From Sporosarcina sp. JAI121 (GTDB taxonomy: Bacteria > Bacillota > Bacilli > Bacillales_A > Planococcaceae): a DNA stretch of 64,000 nucleotides. The notes beneath the pieces are model-generated. The model saw only the letters and a program-made list of their open reading frames with translations, was not told where the DNA came from and did no database searches. How positions within the stretch are numbered: the first letter of the stretch is position 1; each line of letters starts with the position of its first letter. Both the position numbers and the translations under genes were made by a program. Shown piece by piece: positions 45,387 through 54,894 of the stretch. The stretch spans positions 883,136-947,135 of the forward strand of contig NZ_JACCCL010000001.1 in NCBI RefSeq assembly GCF_013408665.1, in the 5' to 3' direction.

Positions 45387-46181
45387 ATGAAGTGGGGAAT
45401 GATTGATCGTTACGCAAAATCATTGATAAAAGAAGCTGGACATAAAATACGCGTCTCTTTCTTTAATCAAATCGATATCGACTCAAAGTCGGATGCGAAT
45501 GATCTGGTTACGAATATAGATAAGGGAATTGAACAATTTTTCATCAGCAGAATCAAAAGGGATTTTCCCGACCATAAGATTTTAGGGGAAGAGGGATTCG
45601 GTGACGATGTCCAGACATTGGAAGGCGTTGTTTGGATGCTTGATCCGATTGACGGTACGATGAATTTCATACACCAGAAACGAAATTTCGCTATTTCGCT
45701 CGGTATCTATGCGGAAGGTGTCGGCATGCTTGGCTATATTTATGACGTTATGCGTGATGATTTTTATCATGCCGCGAAAGATGAGGGGGCTTACTTCAAT
45801 GATGAACGGCTGCCGCAACTGGAAGTCACGCCGCTGACAGAAGCGGTTATCGGCATCAATGCCAGCTGGGTCGCCCCGAATCGTTACGTGGATAATGAAA
45901 AAGTAATCGAAATGATAAAAAAATGCCGGGGGACGAGATCTTATGGTTCAGCCGCCATGGAACTGGCGTATGTTTCCTCGGGCAGATTGGACGCTTATAT
46001 ATCAATGAGGCTGTCGCCTTGGGATATTGCGGGCGGCATTGTCATAGCTCAAGAGGTGGGTGCGATTGCGACAAACATGAATGGGGAGTTCCCTCGGCTG
46101 TTAGGGCAGGATACTTTTATAGTCGCGCGTCCGGGGCTGCATCGAGACATTTTGACGAACTATATCCGGATGAAACAATAA
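45387..46181 (+). CDS. suhB: Inositol monophosphatase family protein (YktC/SuhB-like)
   Basis: A 264-residue phosphatase. The metal-binding motifs are complete: GEEGF near residue 70, DPIDGTMNFIH (motif WMLDPIDGT) near 90, and SPWDIAGGIVIAQEVG near 215. Activity is expected on inositol monophosphate or related sugar phosphates. GGAAGGGG precedes ATG 45387. The order yktB, small gene, yktC matches B. subtilis. Confidence 0.88.
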   Translation: MKWGMIDRYAKSLIKEAGHKIRVSFFNQIDIDSKSDANDLVTNIDKGIEQFFISRIKRDFPDHKILGEEGFGDDVQTLEGVVWMLDPIDGTMNFIHQKRNFAISLGIYAEGVGMLGYIYDVMRDDFYHAAKDEGAYFNDERLPQLEVTPLTEAVIGINASWVAPNRYVDNEKVIEMIKKCRGTRSYGSAAMELAYVSSGRLDAYISMRLSPWDIAGGIVIAQEVGAIATNMNGEFPRLLGQDTFIVARPGLHRDILTNYIRMKQ

Positions 46182-46240
46182 AAAAAGTGACGTTCCAAGA
46201 ACCGGATGATCGGTTTTTCCCTGAAACGTCCCTTTTTAGA
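46180..46240 (+). terminator. Terminator after suhB
   Basis: AAAAAAGTGACGTT..AACGTCCCTTTTT with an inner AACCG..CGGTT hairpin; also a plausible minus-strand terminator for ylaF. Confidence 0.7.
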
Positions 46241-46249
46241 AATCCTATA

Positions 46250-46435
46250 TTAGAGCAGGCCTTGCTCTCTATATCTCTTTTTCGTTTTGAATCCGTTGCC
46301 CATGATCAGAATCAACGCCAGAATAGCGATGATGGCAACAGGAATGCTGCTCATGCCGACTGCGACGCCGATAGCGCACATTGAAGCAATAGCGCCAATG
46401 GAGTATAAAACAAAAATCCATTTGATGTTTTTCAA
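46250..46435 (-). CDS. ylaF: YlaF-like DUF5325 membrane protein
   Basis: A 61-residue protein with two membrane helices (IKWIFVLYSIGAIASMCAIGVAVG and IPVAIIAILALILIMGNG) and a basic tail (FKTKKRYREQG). Length and location just before typA on the opposite strand match B. subtilis YlaF. TTG 46435 is the start because GATGGGGGT lies 9 nt upstream; the longer frame starts within that site. Function unknown. Confidence 0.75.
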   Translation of the reverse strand: MKNIKWIFVLYSIGAIASMCAIGVAVGMSSIPVAIIAILALILIMGNGFKTKKRYREQGLL

Positions 46436-46464
46436 AAAAAATACCCCCATCTATTATTAAATGT

Positions 46465-46493
46465 TTTCGAATTATCTTTTCATGTGCTATAAT
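46465..46493 (+). promoter_or_regulatory. Extended -10 promoter of typA
   Basis: TGCTATAAT (-10 at 46488-46493) with TG one base upstream and TTTCGA at 46465-46470, 17-nt spacer. Confidence 0.7.
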
Positions 46494-46535
46494 AACACAG
46501 TTAATCAGATGAAAAAAGAATAATGGAGTGAAATC

Positions 46536-48365
46536 ATGACTAAACTGCGCAATGATTTACGTAACATAGCTATTATCGCCCACGTCGACCACGGAAAAAC
46601 GACGCTTGTCGATCAACTTTTAAAGCAATCGGGAATCTTCCGTTCCAACGAACAAGTAGATGACCGTGCAATGGACTCTAATGAAATTGAACGTGAACGC
46701 GGAATTACAATTCTCGCAAAGAATACGGCAATTGAATATAAAGAAACAAAAATCAATATCCTGGATACACCAGGTCACGCGGATTTCGGCGGAGAAGTCG
46801 AACGTATCCTGAAAATGGTGGATGGTGTAATTCTTGTTGTCGACTCATACGAAGGATGTATGCCACAAACGCGTTTCGTACTGAAAAAAGCGCTTGAGCA
46901 AAACTTGAAACCAATCGTAGTCGTCAATAAGATTGACCGTGAATTTGCACGTCCGGAAGAAGTAGTAGATGAAGTTCTTGAATTGTTCATCGAACTTGAT
47001 GCGAATGATGAACAACTTGAATTCCCTGTTATTTATGCTTCAGGATTCAACGGTACTGCAAGCTTATCACCAGATATTTCAACTCAAGAAGATACATTGC
47101 GTGTACTTTATGACGCGATTTTAGAACATATCCCTTCACCGGTTGATAATCGTGACGAGCCTTTGCAGTTCCAAGTATCGCTTCTTGACTACAGCGATTA
47201 TGTCGGTCGTATCGGTATTGGACGGATTTTCCGAGGAACGATGAAAGTCGGACAATCGGTTGCAGTTATGAAACGTGATGGCACTGTGAAAAACTATCGT
47301 GTCACGAAAATGTCCGGTTTCCTCGGATTGAAACGTGTTGACATTCAGGAAGCTTTCTCGGGCGATCTTGTTGCGGTATCCGGAATGGAAAACATTGACG
47401 TAGGTGAAACGATTTGTCCGGCAGATCATCTGGAAGCTCTTCCGGAATTGTTTATTGACGAACCAACGCTTCAAATGACATTCCTTGTAAACAATAGCCC
47501 GTTTGCAGGTAAAGAAGGTAAATGGGTTACGTCTAGAAAAATCGACGAACGCCTTCAACAGCAATTACAGACAGATGTATCTCTTCGTGTAGATCCAACT
47601 GATTCACCTGATGCATGGACTGTTTCAGGACGCGGTGAGCTTCACCTTTCGATTCTAATCGAAAATATGCGCCGTGAAGGATTTGAATTACAAGTTTCTA
47701 AACCAACAGTAATCGTAAGAGAAATCGATGGCGTCCGTTGTGAGCCTATTGAACGTTTACAAATCGATATTCCTGAAGAACATACAGGTGCTATTATCGA
47801 GTCGATCGGTGAGCGAAAAGGTGAAATGCTCGATATGATCAATAACGGTAACGGACAAGTCCGTCTAATCTTCAATGTACCCGCACGCGGATTAATCGGT
47901 TATTCAACGGAATTCCTTACATTGACAAGAGGTTACGGAATTATGAACCACACGTTCGATTCTTACCAGCCGATGGCAAAAGGTAAAGTCGGCGGCCGGA
48001 GAAACGGAGTTCTTGTTTCGATGGAGAACGGAACAGCTACGCCTTATAGCATCATGCAACTAGAAGATCGCGGTATTATGTTCGTTGCTGCCGGGACTGA
48101 TATCTATGCTGGAATGGTTGTTGGTGAAAATACGCGCGAAAGCGATTTGACAATCAACTTGACGAAAGCTAAACAAGCGACTAACGTCCGTTCCGCATCT
48201 AAGGATCAGACGGTTTCAACTAAAAAACCACGTATTATGTCTCTTGAAGAAGCGCTGCAATACTTGGATGACGATGAGTATTGCGAAGTGACGCCGGAAT
48301 CAATCAGACTTCGAAAAAAAATACTTGATAAAAACGAGCGCGAACGAGTTCAGAAAAAGAAATAA
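46536..48365 (+). CDS. typA: Translational GTPase TypA/BipA
   Basis: A 609-residue GTPase. G1 AHVDHGKTT (residues 15-23), switch I ERERGITI, G3 DTPGHADFGGEVER, G4 VVNKIDRE and G5-like YASGFNG are present, followed by EF-G-like domains II, III and V and the TypA-specific C-terminal domain (GKVGGRRNGVLVSMENG, GMVVGENTRESDL). It binds the ribosome at the A site and supports ribosome assembly and growth in the cold. Strong codon bias. GGAGTG precedes the ATG. Confidence 0.95.
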   Translation: MTKLRNDLRNIAIIAHVDHGKTTLVDQLLKQSGIFRSNEQVDDRAMDSNEIERERGITILAKNTAIEYKETKINILDTPGHADFGGEVERILKMVDGVILVVDSYEGCMPQTRFVLKKALEQNLKPIVVVNKIDREFARPEEVVDEVLELFIELDANDEQLEFPVIYASGFNGTASLSPDISTQEDTLRVLYDAILEHIPSPVDNRDEPLQFQVSLLDYSDYVGRIGIGRIFRGTMKVGQSVAVMKRDGTVKNYRVTKMSGFLGLKRVDIQEAFSGDLVAVSGMENIDVGETICPADHLEALPELFIDEPTLQMTFLVNNSPFAGKEGKWVTSRKIDERLQQQLQTDVSLRVDPTDSPDAWTVSGRGELHLSILIENMRREGFELQVSKPTVIVREIDGVRCEPIERLQIDIPEEHTGAIIESIGERKGEMLDMINNGNGQVRLIFNVPARGLIGYSTEFLTLTRGYGIMNHTFDSYQPMAKGKVGGRRNGVLVSMENGTATPYSIMQLEDRGIMFVAAGTDIYAGMVVGENTRESDLTINLTKAKQATNVRSASKDQTVSTKKPRIMSLEEALQYLDDDEYCEVTPESIRLRKKILDKNERERVQKKK

Positions 48366-48399
48366 TCGTTTCGCAACCAAACTGGGACTTGTTTTAAGT

Positions 48400-48429
48400 G
48401 GAAGAAGACATCAATTGATGTCTTCTTCC
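48400..48429. repeat. Perfect 30-bp palindrome after typA
   Basis: GGAAGAAGACATCAA is followed directly by its exact reverse complement with no loop bases. No T run follows (CTGCAGG), so it is not a standard terminator. Confidence 0.85.
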
Positions 48430-48554
48430 TGCAGGTTTCGACAACAGCGAGGCATGAGGTTTCTCCTAAACTCTTTGGCGGCAACGGTCTTGTTTTATAG
48501 CTGCCTTCCGTGCTTTCGGATATTAGAATAGGTTATTAGAAGGGAATGTGTTGA

Positions 48555-48902
48555 ATGAGTGCTAATGTTGAGGACGCAGAAATCGTATTCGGACGGATGT
48601 CGGGTATTGCACGCTTTATCTATGAAGTGATGCCTTCCTATACGGTTGCCGGTTACGCGCTTTTTGCCCTCGTCTTCCTCATGTCGGCAATTGTGTATAA
48701 ACTGGGATTTGCTAGAAAGCTTAAACCTTTGCAAAGTTTAATCATTTATATCTTCCTGTTTATCGGCTGTCTAATTTTGACGTTTCTTGGATTTTTCCTT
48801 CCGATTGTGGAAGGGCTTATCGTGGCGGCTCTAATTTTGATTATTTACAGGGTCCGTAGGATGAATGAATATAAAGACAAAAAGGAAGACCCCATCGCGT
48901 GA
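48555..48902 (+). CDS. ylaH: YlaH-like membrane protein
   Basis: A 115-residue protein with three predicted membrane helices (VAGYALFALVFLMSAIVYKL, SLIIYIFLFIGCLILTFLGF, PIVEGLIVAALILIIYRV) and a charged C-terminal tail. Location after typA and size match B. subtilis YlaH; function unknown. GAAGGGAATG.. precedes ATG 48555. Confidence 0.82.
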   Translation: MSANVEDAEIVFGRMSGIARFIYEVMPSYTVAGYALFALVFLMSAIVYKLGFARKLKPLQSLIIYIFLFIGCLILTFLGFFLPIVEGLIVAALILIIYRVRRMNEYKDKKEDPIA

Positions 48903-48918
48903 TGGAGTCTTCCTTTTT
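48881..48918. terminator. Bidirectional terminator between ylaH and ylaI
   Basis: AGGAAGACCCCATC-GCGT-GATGGAGTCTTCCT with flanking A and T runs; overlaps the 3' end of ylaH. Confidence 0.85.
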
Positions 48919-48920
48919 AA

Positions 48921-49124
48921 TTAAAAATCCTTTTCGATTGAATGCGAACTACGATGGAAAATAAAGTTTCCGGTCGCGATACGGGCAATCGTTTTTTCTG
49001 CTATCCGATCATGGCATTGTTCACACATGTATGTATGAATGGGGCGGTTTCTCAGCCTTTTTGCTAATGGCGCATCGTCTGGGAGTTGCCCGGTATTGTC
49101 GCAGATGACACATTTTACGCGCAT
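48921..49124 (-). CDS. ylaI: YlaI family DUF2197 zinc-ribbon-like protein
   Basis: A 67-residue protein with two CxxC pairs, VKCVICDNT at the start and YMCEQCHDRIAEKT in the middle, suitable for one zinc ion; KRLRNRPIHTYMC is the family's signature. ATG 49124 follows GAAGGAGGA. Function unknown. It is followed at 48918 by the shared terminator, and lies downstream of the YlaL-like gene, 13 bp away on the same strand. Confidence 0.85.
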   Translation of the reverse strand: MRVKCVICDNTGQLPDDAPLAKRLRNRPIHTYMCEQCHDRIAEKTIARIATGNFIFHRSSHSIEKDF

Positions 49125-49137
49125 TGGAAATCCTCCT

Positions 49138-49638
49138 TCAGTCAACCCGGATTGCATTGATGTTGCGAATCGGATTGTCGATGTTCGAGCCGTCTTTGAA
49201 CAGGACGTGAACGGGACCGCCTTCTAGTAGCGGCTTTCCTTCATCGCTGAATTTAAAGAGGATATCATCGACTTTCGCAAGTGGAAACGAGTAGTTTTCG
49301 CCATCAATTGTTTCGAATGAAAACGTCTGCGCATTATCGGCAGGTTCTGCAATTTTCATGAAGTGTTGTAATTGAATGGCATAAGTTCCAGTCAGCACTT
49401 TTCTTTTCTCGAATTTTTTCTCCGTTTCCAAAGTCGGTGGGAAAGTGGCACCTTCCATTATTTCGCGGGACCAATGTTTCCCCATATCTCGTTTATATTC
49501 TTCCAGCTCATCTTTTTCGATGTAGCTGTCTGTAAAATACGTTTTTAAATCAACCCTGCGATCATCAAAAATCCAGACGGTCGGGTCAAGAGTAATCGTA
49601 TGACGCACATTACCTTTTATCGGAATTATCGATTCCAA
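49138..49638 (-). CDS. YlaL-like protein of unknown function
   Basis: A 166-residue soluble protein (IIPIKGNVRHTITLDPTVWI, RRVDLKTYFTDSYIEKDELE, GTYAIQLQHFMKIAEPADNA, SIDNPIRNINAIRVD-like end). It resembles B. subtilis YlaL in position and, as far as I recall, in the opening segment; homologues are sometimes called peptidyl-prolyl isomerases without evidence visible here. No catalytic motif is recognisable. It lies just upstream of ylaI on the same strand. AGTAGGAGGA precedes the start. Confidence 0.65.
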   Translation of the reverse strand: MESIIPIKGNVRHTITLDPTVWIFDDRRVDLKTYFTDSYIEKDELEEYKRDMGKHWSREIMEGATFPPTLETEKKFEKRKVLTGTYAIQLQHFMKIAEPADNAQTFSFETIDGENYSFPLAKVDDILFKFSDEGKPLLEGGPVHVLFKDGSNIDNPIRNINAIRVD

Positions 49639-49822
49639 ATGAATATCCTCCTACTAAATAAATAATCTTTTGTAATCAGTATAACGCTTTGGACTCCCAA
49701 GGAAAAGCTTTTCCATTCAAATGCCGGCAGTCAAAGGGAAAACACTTGCTTTTTCCCGATTCGAAAGATACAATTTATTCATAATAACCTTTAAGAAATA
49801 AAAGTTTGATGGGGGCGTCCTC

Positions 49823-50104
49823 ATGGATATAGAATTGCAGGAAACATATCAGGAAAAGGCCCTGAAGCAACTTCAAGCCGATGCCGATAAGATTGCACAA
49901 CTGATAAAAGTACAGATGGATCATTTGACGATGCCTCAGTGCCCGCTTTATGAAGAAGTACTGGATACACAAATGTATGGACTCTCCCGGGAAATTGACT
50001 TCGCTGTGAAATTGGATCTGATTGATCGCACCAAGGGGAACGAAATTCTTTCCCTGCTTGAGAAAGAAATGTCGGCATTGCATGAAATATATACGAGAAA
50101 ATAA
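49823..50104 (+). CDS. ylaN: YlaN family protein (UPF0358)
   Basis: A 93-residue helical protein, [20 protein letters not shown].., with [29 protein letters not shown] as the conserved core. Matches B. subtilis YlaN, essential under low iron and reported to act together with Fur. GATGGGGG precedes ATG 49823. Own terminator follows. Confidence 0.9.
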   Translation: MDIELQETYQEKALKQLQADADKIAQLIKVQMDHLTMPQCPLYEEVLDTQMYGLSREIDFAVKLDLIDRTKGNEILSLLEKEMSALHEIYTRK

Positions 50105-50144
50105 GCAAAAAACTCAAACTGACATCAAAGTTTGAGTTTTTTGT
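50104..50144 (+). terminator. Terminator after ylaN
   Basis: AAAAAACTCAAACT..AGTTTGAGTTTTTT hairpin. Confidence 0.85.
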
Positions 50145-50166
50145 TTAAAGAAGAAGAGGTAACCCT

Positions 50167-51330
50167 ATGAAAACATATGTAAAAAAACTATCCCGTTATT
50201 TTGATTTTCCTTTGTTTTTTGTCTATCTATTGCTTTGCCTGTTTGGGCTGATCATGATTTATAGTTCAAGCATGGTGGCAGCCGTGAACAGATACGATTA
50301 CCCTGCCGATTATTTTTTACAAAAGCAGTTGTTGAACTTAAAGCTTGCTATTCCCGCTTTTTTTCTGGCTGCCTTTTTTCCCTATAAGAATTATAAACGG
50401 AAAAAAGTAATGATTTTTGCTGTAATTAGCATGCTATTCCTGTTGTTTCTTGTTCATTTCGTCGGGACAGGGGATCATGTTGGTGCCACCAGCTGGATAA
50501 AAACGCCTTTTGGAAATCTGCAACCTTCCGAAGTTGCGAAACTAGCAATCATTGTCTACTTTTCTGGGGTTTTTGCGAAAAAGTACGAGTCAGGTACGAT
50601 CGATAATATCAACCAATCGATTGGGCCACCCGTTGGCATTTTAGTATTGGCTGTGGGCTCCATTATGCTTGAAACGGACATCGGAGGCTCTTTCATCATT
50701 ATTGTCACCGCCCTTTCCGTGCTAGCGGCAAGTGGTATCAAAAAAAAGACCTTCCTGAAAATAAGCGGCATCATTTCAATTGGACTTGTATTCGCAGGTC
50801 TTGTCCTGTATTTCCAATGGGAAAACATCATGACCGAGGGAAGAAAAGGCCGCATATTGTCATTCCTCAATCCCTTTGATTATATCCAGGGGTCGGGCTA
50901 TCAAATAGCGAACGGCTATATCGCCATCGGGTCAGGCGGCGTGCAAGGAAGAGGGCTTGGTAATTCCATTCAGAAAATGGGTTACCTGCCTGAACCGCAA
51001 ACTGATGTCATCATGGCGGTCATTTCTGAAGAATTAGGCGTTGTTGGATCAATCATTGTTATCGGTGGTCTCGGGTTCATTGTTTTACGCGCTCTATCAA
51101 TTGCGCTTCAAGCGAAAGACCCTCATGCTCGTATGCTTGCAGCAGGGATTGGAAGTATGATAGGAATTCAAACTTTCGTCAATTTGGGCGGTCTGACGGG
51201 TTTGATACCGCTTACAGGGGTTACATTGCCTTTTATTAGCTATGGCGGTACATCAATTATTCTGTTATCTTTATCATTAGGAATATTGAGTAATGTTTCA
51301 ATGTTCGTAAAATACGATAAAAACAAATAG
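50167..51330 (+). CDS. ftsW: SEDS-family peptidoglycan glycosyltransferase FtsW
   Basis: A 387-residue membrane protein with about ten helices. SEDS signatures are visible: the early LLCLFGLIMIYSSS, GATSWIKTPFGNLQPSEVAKL, the PEPQTDVIMAVISEELG stretch and the closing TGVTLPFISYGGTSII. It polymerises lipid II glycan strands at the septum with a class B PBP. FtsW rather than RodA or SpoVE is inferred from the ylaN-ftsW-pycA order. AAGAAGAGG precedes the ATG. pycA follows after 18 bp and may be cotranscribed. Confidence 0.9.
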   Translation: MKTYVKKLSRYFDFPLFFVYLLLCLFGLIMIYSSSMVAAVNRYDYPADYFLQKQLLNLKLAIPAFFLAAFFPYKNYKRKKVMIFAVISMLFLLFLVHFVGTGDHVGATSWIKTPFGNLQPSEVAKLAIIVYFSGVFAKKYESGTIDNINQSIGPPVGILVLAVGSIMLETDIGGSFIIIVTALSVLAASGIKKKTFLKISGIISIGLVFAGLVLYFQWENIMTEGRKGRILSFLNPFDYIQGSGYQIANGYIAIGSGGVQGRGLGNSIQKMGYLPEPQTDVIMAVISEELGVVGSIIVIGGLGFIVLRALSIALQAKDPHARMLAAGIGSMIGIQTFVNLGGLTGLIPLTGVTLPFISYGGTSIILLSLSLGILSNVSMFVKYDKNK

Positions 51331-51348
51331 AAAAGGAAGTGCCTTGTG

Positions 51349-54300
51349 ATGGAAAAGATTAAGAAGATTCTTGTAGCCAACCGTGGTGAAATTGCAATCC
51401 GAGTTTTTCGCGCATGTACCGAATTGAATATTCCGACGGTAGGTATTTATTCAACGGAAGATAGCGGGTCGTTCCATCGTTATAAGGCGGATGAATCTTA
51501 TCTGGTAGGGGAAGGGAAAAAACCGATCGATGCCTATCTTGACATTGAAGGAATCATCGCGATAGCAAAAGACTCAGGCGCGAATGCCATCCATCCCGGT
51601 TATGGATTTCTTGCTGAAAACACGGAGTTTGCAAGGCGACTTGAAGAAGAAGGCATCATCTTCATTGGGCCAAGCGCCAAGCAACTCGATATGTTCGGAG
51701 ATAAAGTAAAGGCGCGTGAGCAGGCAGTTAATGCGGATATTCCAGTTATTCCGGGCAGTGACGGTCCAGTTTCCGCGGTAGAAGAAGTTGCAGCATTCGG
51801 AGAAACGAATGGTTATCCGATCATCATCAAAGCATCTCTAGGTGGCGGGGGACGCGGGATGCGAATTGTAAACTCCGCTGAAGAAGTTAACGAGGCTTTC
51901 GACCGGGCGCGATCAGAAGCGAAATCCGCATTCGGATCTGAAGAGGTTTATGTTGAGAAATACATCGACAAGCCAAAACATATCGAAGTCCAAATTCTTG
52001 GAGATACATATGGTAATGTCGTTCATTTATTTGAACGGGACTGTTCGATTCAGCGTCGACACCAAAAAGTTGTTGAGATTGCACCTTCGATTTCACTCGA
52101 AGATGGTTTACGTGAACAAATTTGTAATGCGGCAGTCCAACTGATGAAAAATGTGAATTATAAAAACGCGGGGACTGTTGAATTTCTCGTATCGGATGGC
52201 AGATTTTATTTCATCGAAGTGAATCCGCGCATCCAAGTTGAGCATACAATCACGGAAATGGTTACAGGCATCGATATTGTCCACGCACAGATTCATATTG
52301 CAGATGGGAAAAACCTGCACGAGGGCGAAGCAAGTGTTCCTGTACAGGACAAGATTCCGCTATTTGGTTATGCTATTCAATCCCGTGTTACAACGGAAGA
52401 TCCTTTGAATGATTTTATGCCTGATACAGGGAAGTTGATGGTATACCGTTCAGGCGGAGGGTTTGGTGTCCGTCTAGATGCGGGCAATGGGTTCCAGGGA
52501 GCCGTCATAACACCATATTACGATTCTTTGCTTGTTAAAGTCTCCACATGGGGTATGACATTCCGCGAAGCTGCTTCGAAGATGGATCGGAATCTGCAAG
52601 AGTTCAGAATTCGGGGGATCAAGACGAATATCCCATTCCTTGAAAATGTAGTAAAGCATAAAAATTTCCTGACAGGTAATTATAATACCAGTTTCATTGA
52701 TTCAACCCCGGAACTTTTCTTGTTCCCGAACCGCAAAGACCGCGGGACAAAAATGTTGAATTACATCGGTAATGTCACAGTAAATGGCTTCCCGGGAATC
52801 GGCAAGCAATCGAAACCATTGCTCCATCCTGTAAGAAAACCGGTAATCGACCTGCTTACTCCGCCACCGTCCGGCACAAAACAGATTTTGGACGAACGTG
52901 GCGCGGAAGGACTAGTCAAGTGGATCAAAGAACAAGATGATGTACTTTTGACAGATACGACATTCCGTGACGCGCACCAATCTTTGCTGGCTACACGGAT
53001 GCGGACTTCCGACATGACATCAATCGCGGCGGAATCCGCCAGACTCATGCCTGACCTGTTTTCATATGAAATGTGGGGCGGGGCGACATTCGATGTTGCT
53101 TACAGATTCCTGAAAGAAGATCCTTGGGACAGGCTGTTGAAATTGCGTCAGGAAATTCCGAATGTACTACTCCAAATGCTGTTCCGCGGTGCGAATGCTG
53201 TCGGTTATACAAATTATCCCGATAATGTTATCCGTGAGTTTGTTAAAAAATCGGCGGAAGCCGGGATTGACGTATTCCGTATATTCGATAGCTTGAACTG
53301 GATCAAGGGAATGGAAGTCGCCATTGATGCAACACGGGATGCAGGCAAAGTCGCCGAAGCAGCTATCTGTTATACAGGAGACATCCTTGACGATTCACGT
53401 GCGAAATACACGGTAGGTTATTATAAAGAGATGGCTAAAGAGCTTGAATCAGCAGGGGCCCATATTCTTGCAATCAAAGATATGGCGGGTCTTTTAAAAC
53501 CGGAAGCTGCATATCGTCTTGTTTCCGAATTGAAAGCTACGGTTAATATACCGATCCATCTCCATTCGCATGATACGAGCGGTAACGGTATTTATATGTA
53601 TGCAAAAGCGGTTGAGGCCGGCGTGGACATCGTAGACACGGCTTTAGGGGCGATGGCGGGTCTGACCTCACAACCATCGGCCAGCTCGTTGCACTACGCG
53701 CTGCAAGGCGGCAAACGCAATGTACGGGCAGATGTAAAGTCCCTGGAAGACTTATCGTACTACTGGGAAGACGTACGGAAGTATTATCAGCACTTTGAAA
53801 GCGGAATGATGAGTCCCCATTCCGAAATTTACGTCCATGAAATGCCTGGGGGTCAATATTCGAATTTGCAGCAACAGGCGAAGGCGGTAGGGTTAGGCGA
53901 GCGCTGGGAAGAGGTCAAGGACATGTATTCCCGTGTTAACCTATTATTCGGCGATGTCGTTAAAGTGACCCCTTCATCCAAGGTAGTCGGAGATATGGCA
54001 TTATTCATGGTGCAAAATGAACTCGACGAGAAGTCGGTCCTTGTCCGCGGTAAGTCGATTGATTTCCCGGAATCGGTTATTGAGTTTTTCGAAGGATATA
54101 TTGGACAGCCTTACGGCGGATTCCCTGAGGAACTTCAAAAAATCATTCTGAAAGAGCGCGAGCCAATCACTGTACGTCCCGGGGAGTTGCTGGAGGATGT
54201 CGATTTCGAAAAGCTGCGTAACGAATTGAATGATAAGTTAGGGCGTCCGGTTACCAGTCATGAAATACTTTCTTATGCACTCTATCCAAAAGTTTTCGAA

Positions 54301-54786
54301 GAATATTCCCAGATGAATAAACAGTTTGGTGATTTGTCTGTTATTGACACACCTGAATTTTTATATGGGATGCGTCTAGGAGAGGAAATCGAAGTAGAAA
54401 TTGAAAAGGGGAAAACATTGATCGTTAAGCTTGTTTCGATCAGCGAGCCTCAATCGGATGCCACAAGAGTCATTTATTTCGAGCTGAACGGGCAACCGCG
54501 GGAAGTGATTATTGAAGATATGGCCGTTGAGTCCGTATCGGCACGCAAACAAAAGGCGGATTCGGCAAATGAATCGCATATTGCTGCCACGATGCCGGGA
54601 ACTGTTCTGAAAGTTGCTATCTCCAAAGGGGCGAAAGTGAAAAGGGGCGAACATTTGCTCATCACGGAAGCTATGAAAATGGAGACTACGATTCAAGCAC
54701 CTTTCGACGGCACAGTAAAAGAAATATATGTAACTGCCGGTGAGTCAATTGCTACAGGAGATTTGCTCGTCGAATTGGAACATTAA
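51349..54786 (+). CDS. pycA: Pyruvate carboxylase
   Basis: A 1145-residue single-chain enzyme. Biotin carboxylase (about 1-455): KKILVANRGEIAIR, GGGGRGMR ATP loop, EVNPRIQVEHT. Carboxyltransferase (about 530-800): LLTDTTFRDAHQSLLATR metal site, LFRGANAVGYTNY, HSHDTSGNG. Central PC/tetramerisation region (about 860-1060), and the biotinyl domain at the C-terminus with EAMKMET (biotin on K1110). It makes oxaloacetate from pyruvate and bicarbonate with ATP and acetyl-CoA activation. In relatives, c-di-AMP or DarB controls it; darB is at 14441. ATG 51349 follows AAAAGGAAG; GTG 51346 is an alternative. Confidence 0.95.
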   Translation: MEKIKKILVANRGEIAIRVFRACTELNIPTVGIYSTEDSGSFHRYKADESYLVGEGKKPIDAYLDIEGIIAIAKDSGANAIHPGYGFLAENTEFARRLEEEGIIFIGPSAKQLDMFGDKVKAREQAVNADIPVIPGSDGPVSAVEEVAAFGETNGYPIIIKASLGGGGRGMRIVNSAEEVNEAFDRARSEAKSAFGSEEVYVEKYIDKPKHIEVQILGDTYGNVVHLFERDCSIQRRHQKVVEIAPSISLEDGLREQICNAAVQLMKNVNYKNAGTVEFLVSDGRFYFIEVNPRIQVEHTITEMVTGIDIVHAQIHIADGKNLHEGEASVPVQDKIPLFGYAIQSRVTTEDPLNDFMPDTGKLMVYRSGGGFGVRLDAGNGFQGAVITPYYDSLLVKVSTWGMTFREAASKMDRNLQEFRIRGIKTNIPFLENVVKHKNFLTGNYNTSFIDSTPELFLFPNRKDRGTKMLNYIGNVTVNGFPGIGKQSKPLLHPVRKPVIDLLTPPPSGTKQILDERGAEGLVKWIKEQDDVLLTDTTFRDAHQSLLATRMRTSDMTSIAAESARLMPDLFSYEMWGGATFDVAYRFLKEDPWDRLLKLRQEIPNVLLQMLFRGANAVGYTNYPDNVIREFVKKSAEAGIDVFRIFDSLNWIKGMEVAIDATRDAGKVAEAAICYTGDILDDSRAKYTVGYYKEMAKELESAGAHILAIKDMAGLLKPEAAYRLVSELKATVNIPIHLHSHDTSGNGIYMYAKAVEAGVDIVDTALGAMAGLTSQPSASSLHYALQGGKRNVRADVKSLEDLSYYWEDVRKYYQHFESGMMSPHSEIYVHEMPGGQYSNLQQQAKAVGLGERWEEVKDMYSRVNLLFGDVVKVTPSSKVVGDMALFMVQNELDEKSVLVRGKSIDFPESVIEFFEGYIGQPYGGFPEELQKIILKEREPITVRPGELLEDVDFEKLRNELNDKLGRPVTSHEILSYALYPKVFEEYSQMNKQFGDLSVIDTPEFLYGMRLGEEIEVEIEKGKTLIVKLVSISEPQSDATRVIYFELNGQPREVIIEDMAVESVSARKQKADSANESHIAATMPGTVLKVAISKGAKVKRGEHLLITEAMKMETTIQAPFDGTVKEIYVTAGESIATGDLLVELEH

Positions 54787-54787
54787 A

Positions 54788-54834
54788 AGAAAAACAAGAG
54801 CATCCGGGTTAAATCCGGATGCTCTTGTTTTTTC
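54788..54834. terminator. Bidirectional terminator between pycA and ctaA
   Basis: AAAACAAGAGCATCCGG..CCGGATGCTCTTGTTTT, T run on the plus strand and TTTTTCTTTT on the minus strand. Confidence 0.9.
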
Positions 54835-54894
54835 AGCTAGTGTATTGGGTATTCTTCTAGATAGGAGCGGCTTTTACGGACCGCCCCTCAGTTT

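Noticed and set aside
45923..46384. 153-codon plus-strand frame across the suhB end and ylaF
   Set aside because: Out-of-frame shadow of suhB continuing antisense to ylaF, crossing the terminator hairpin.
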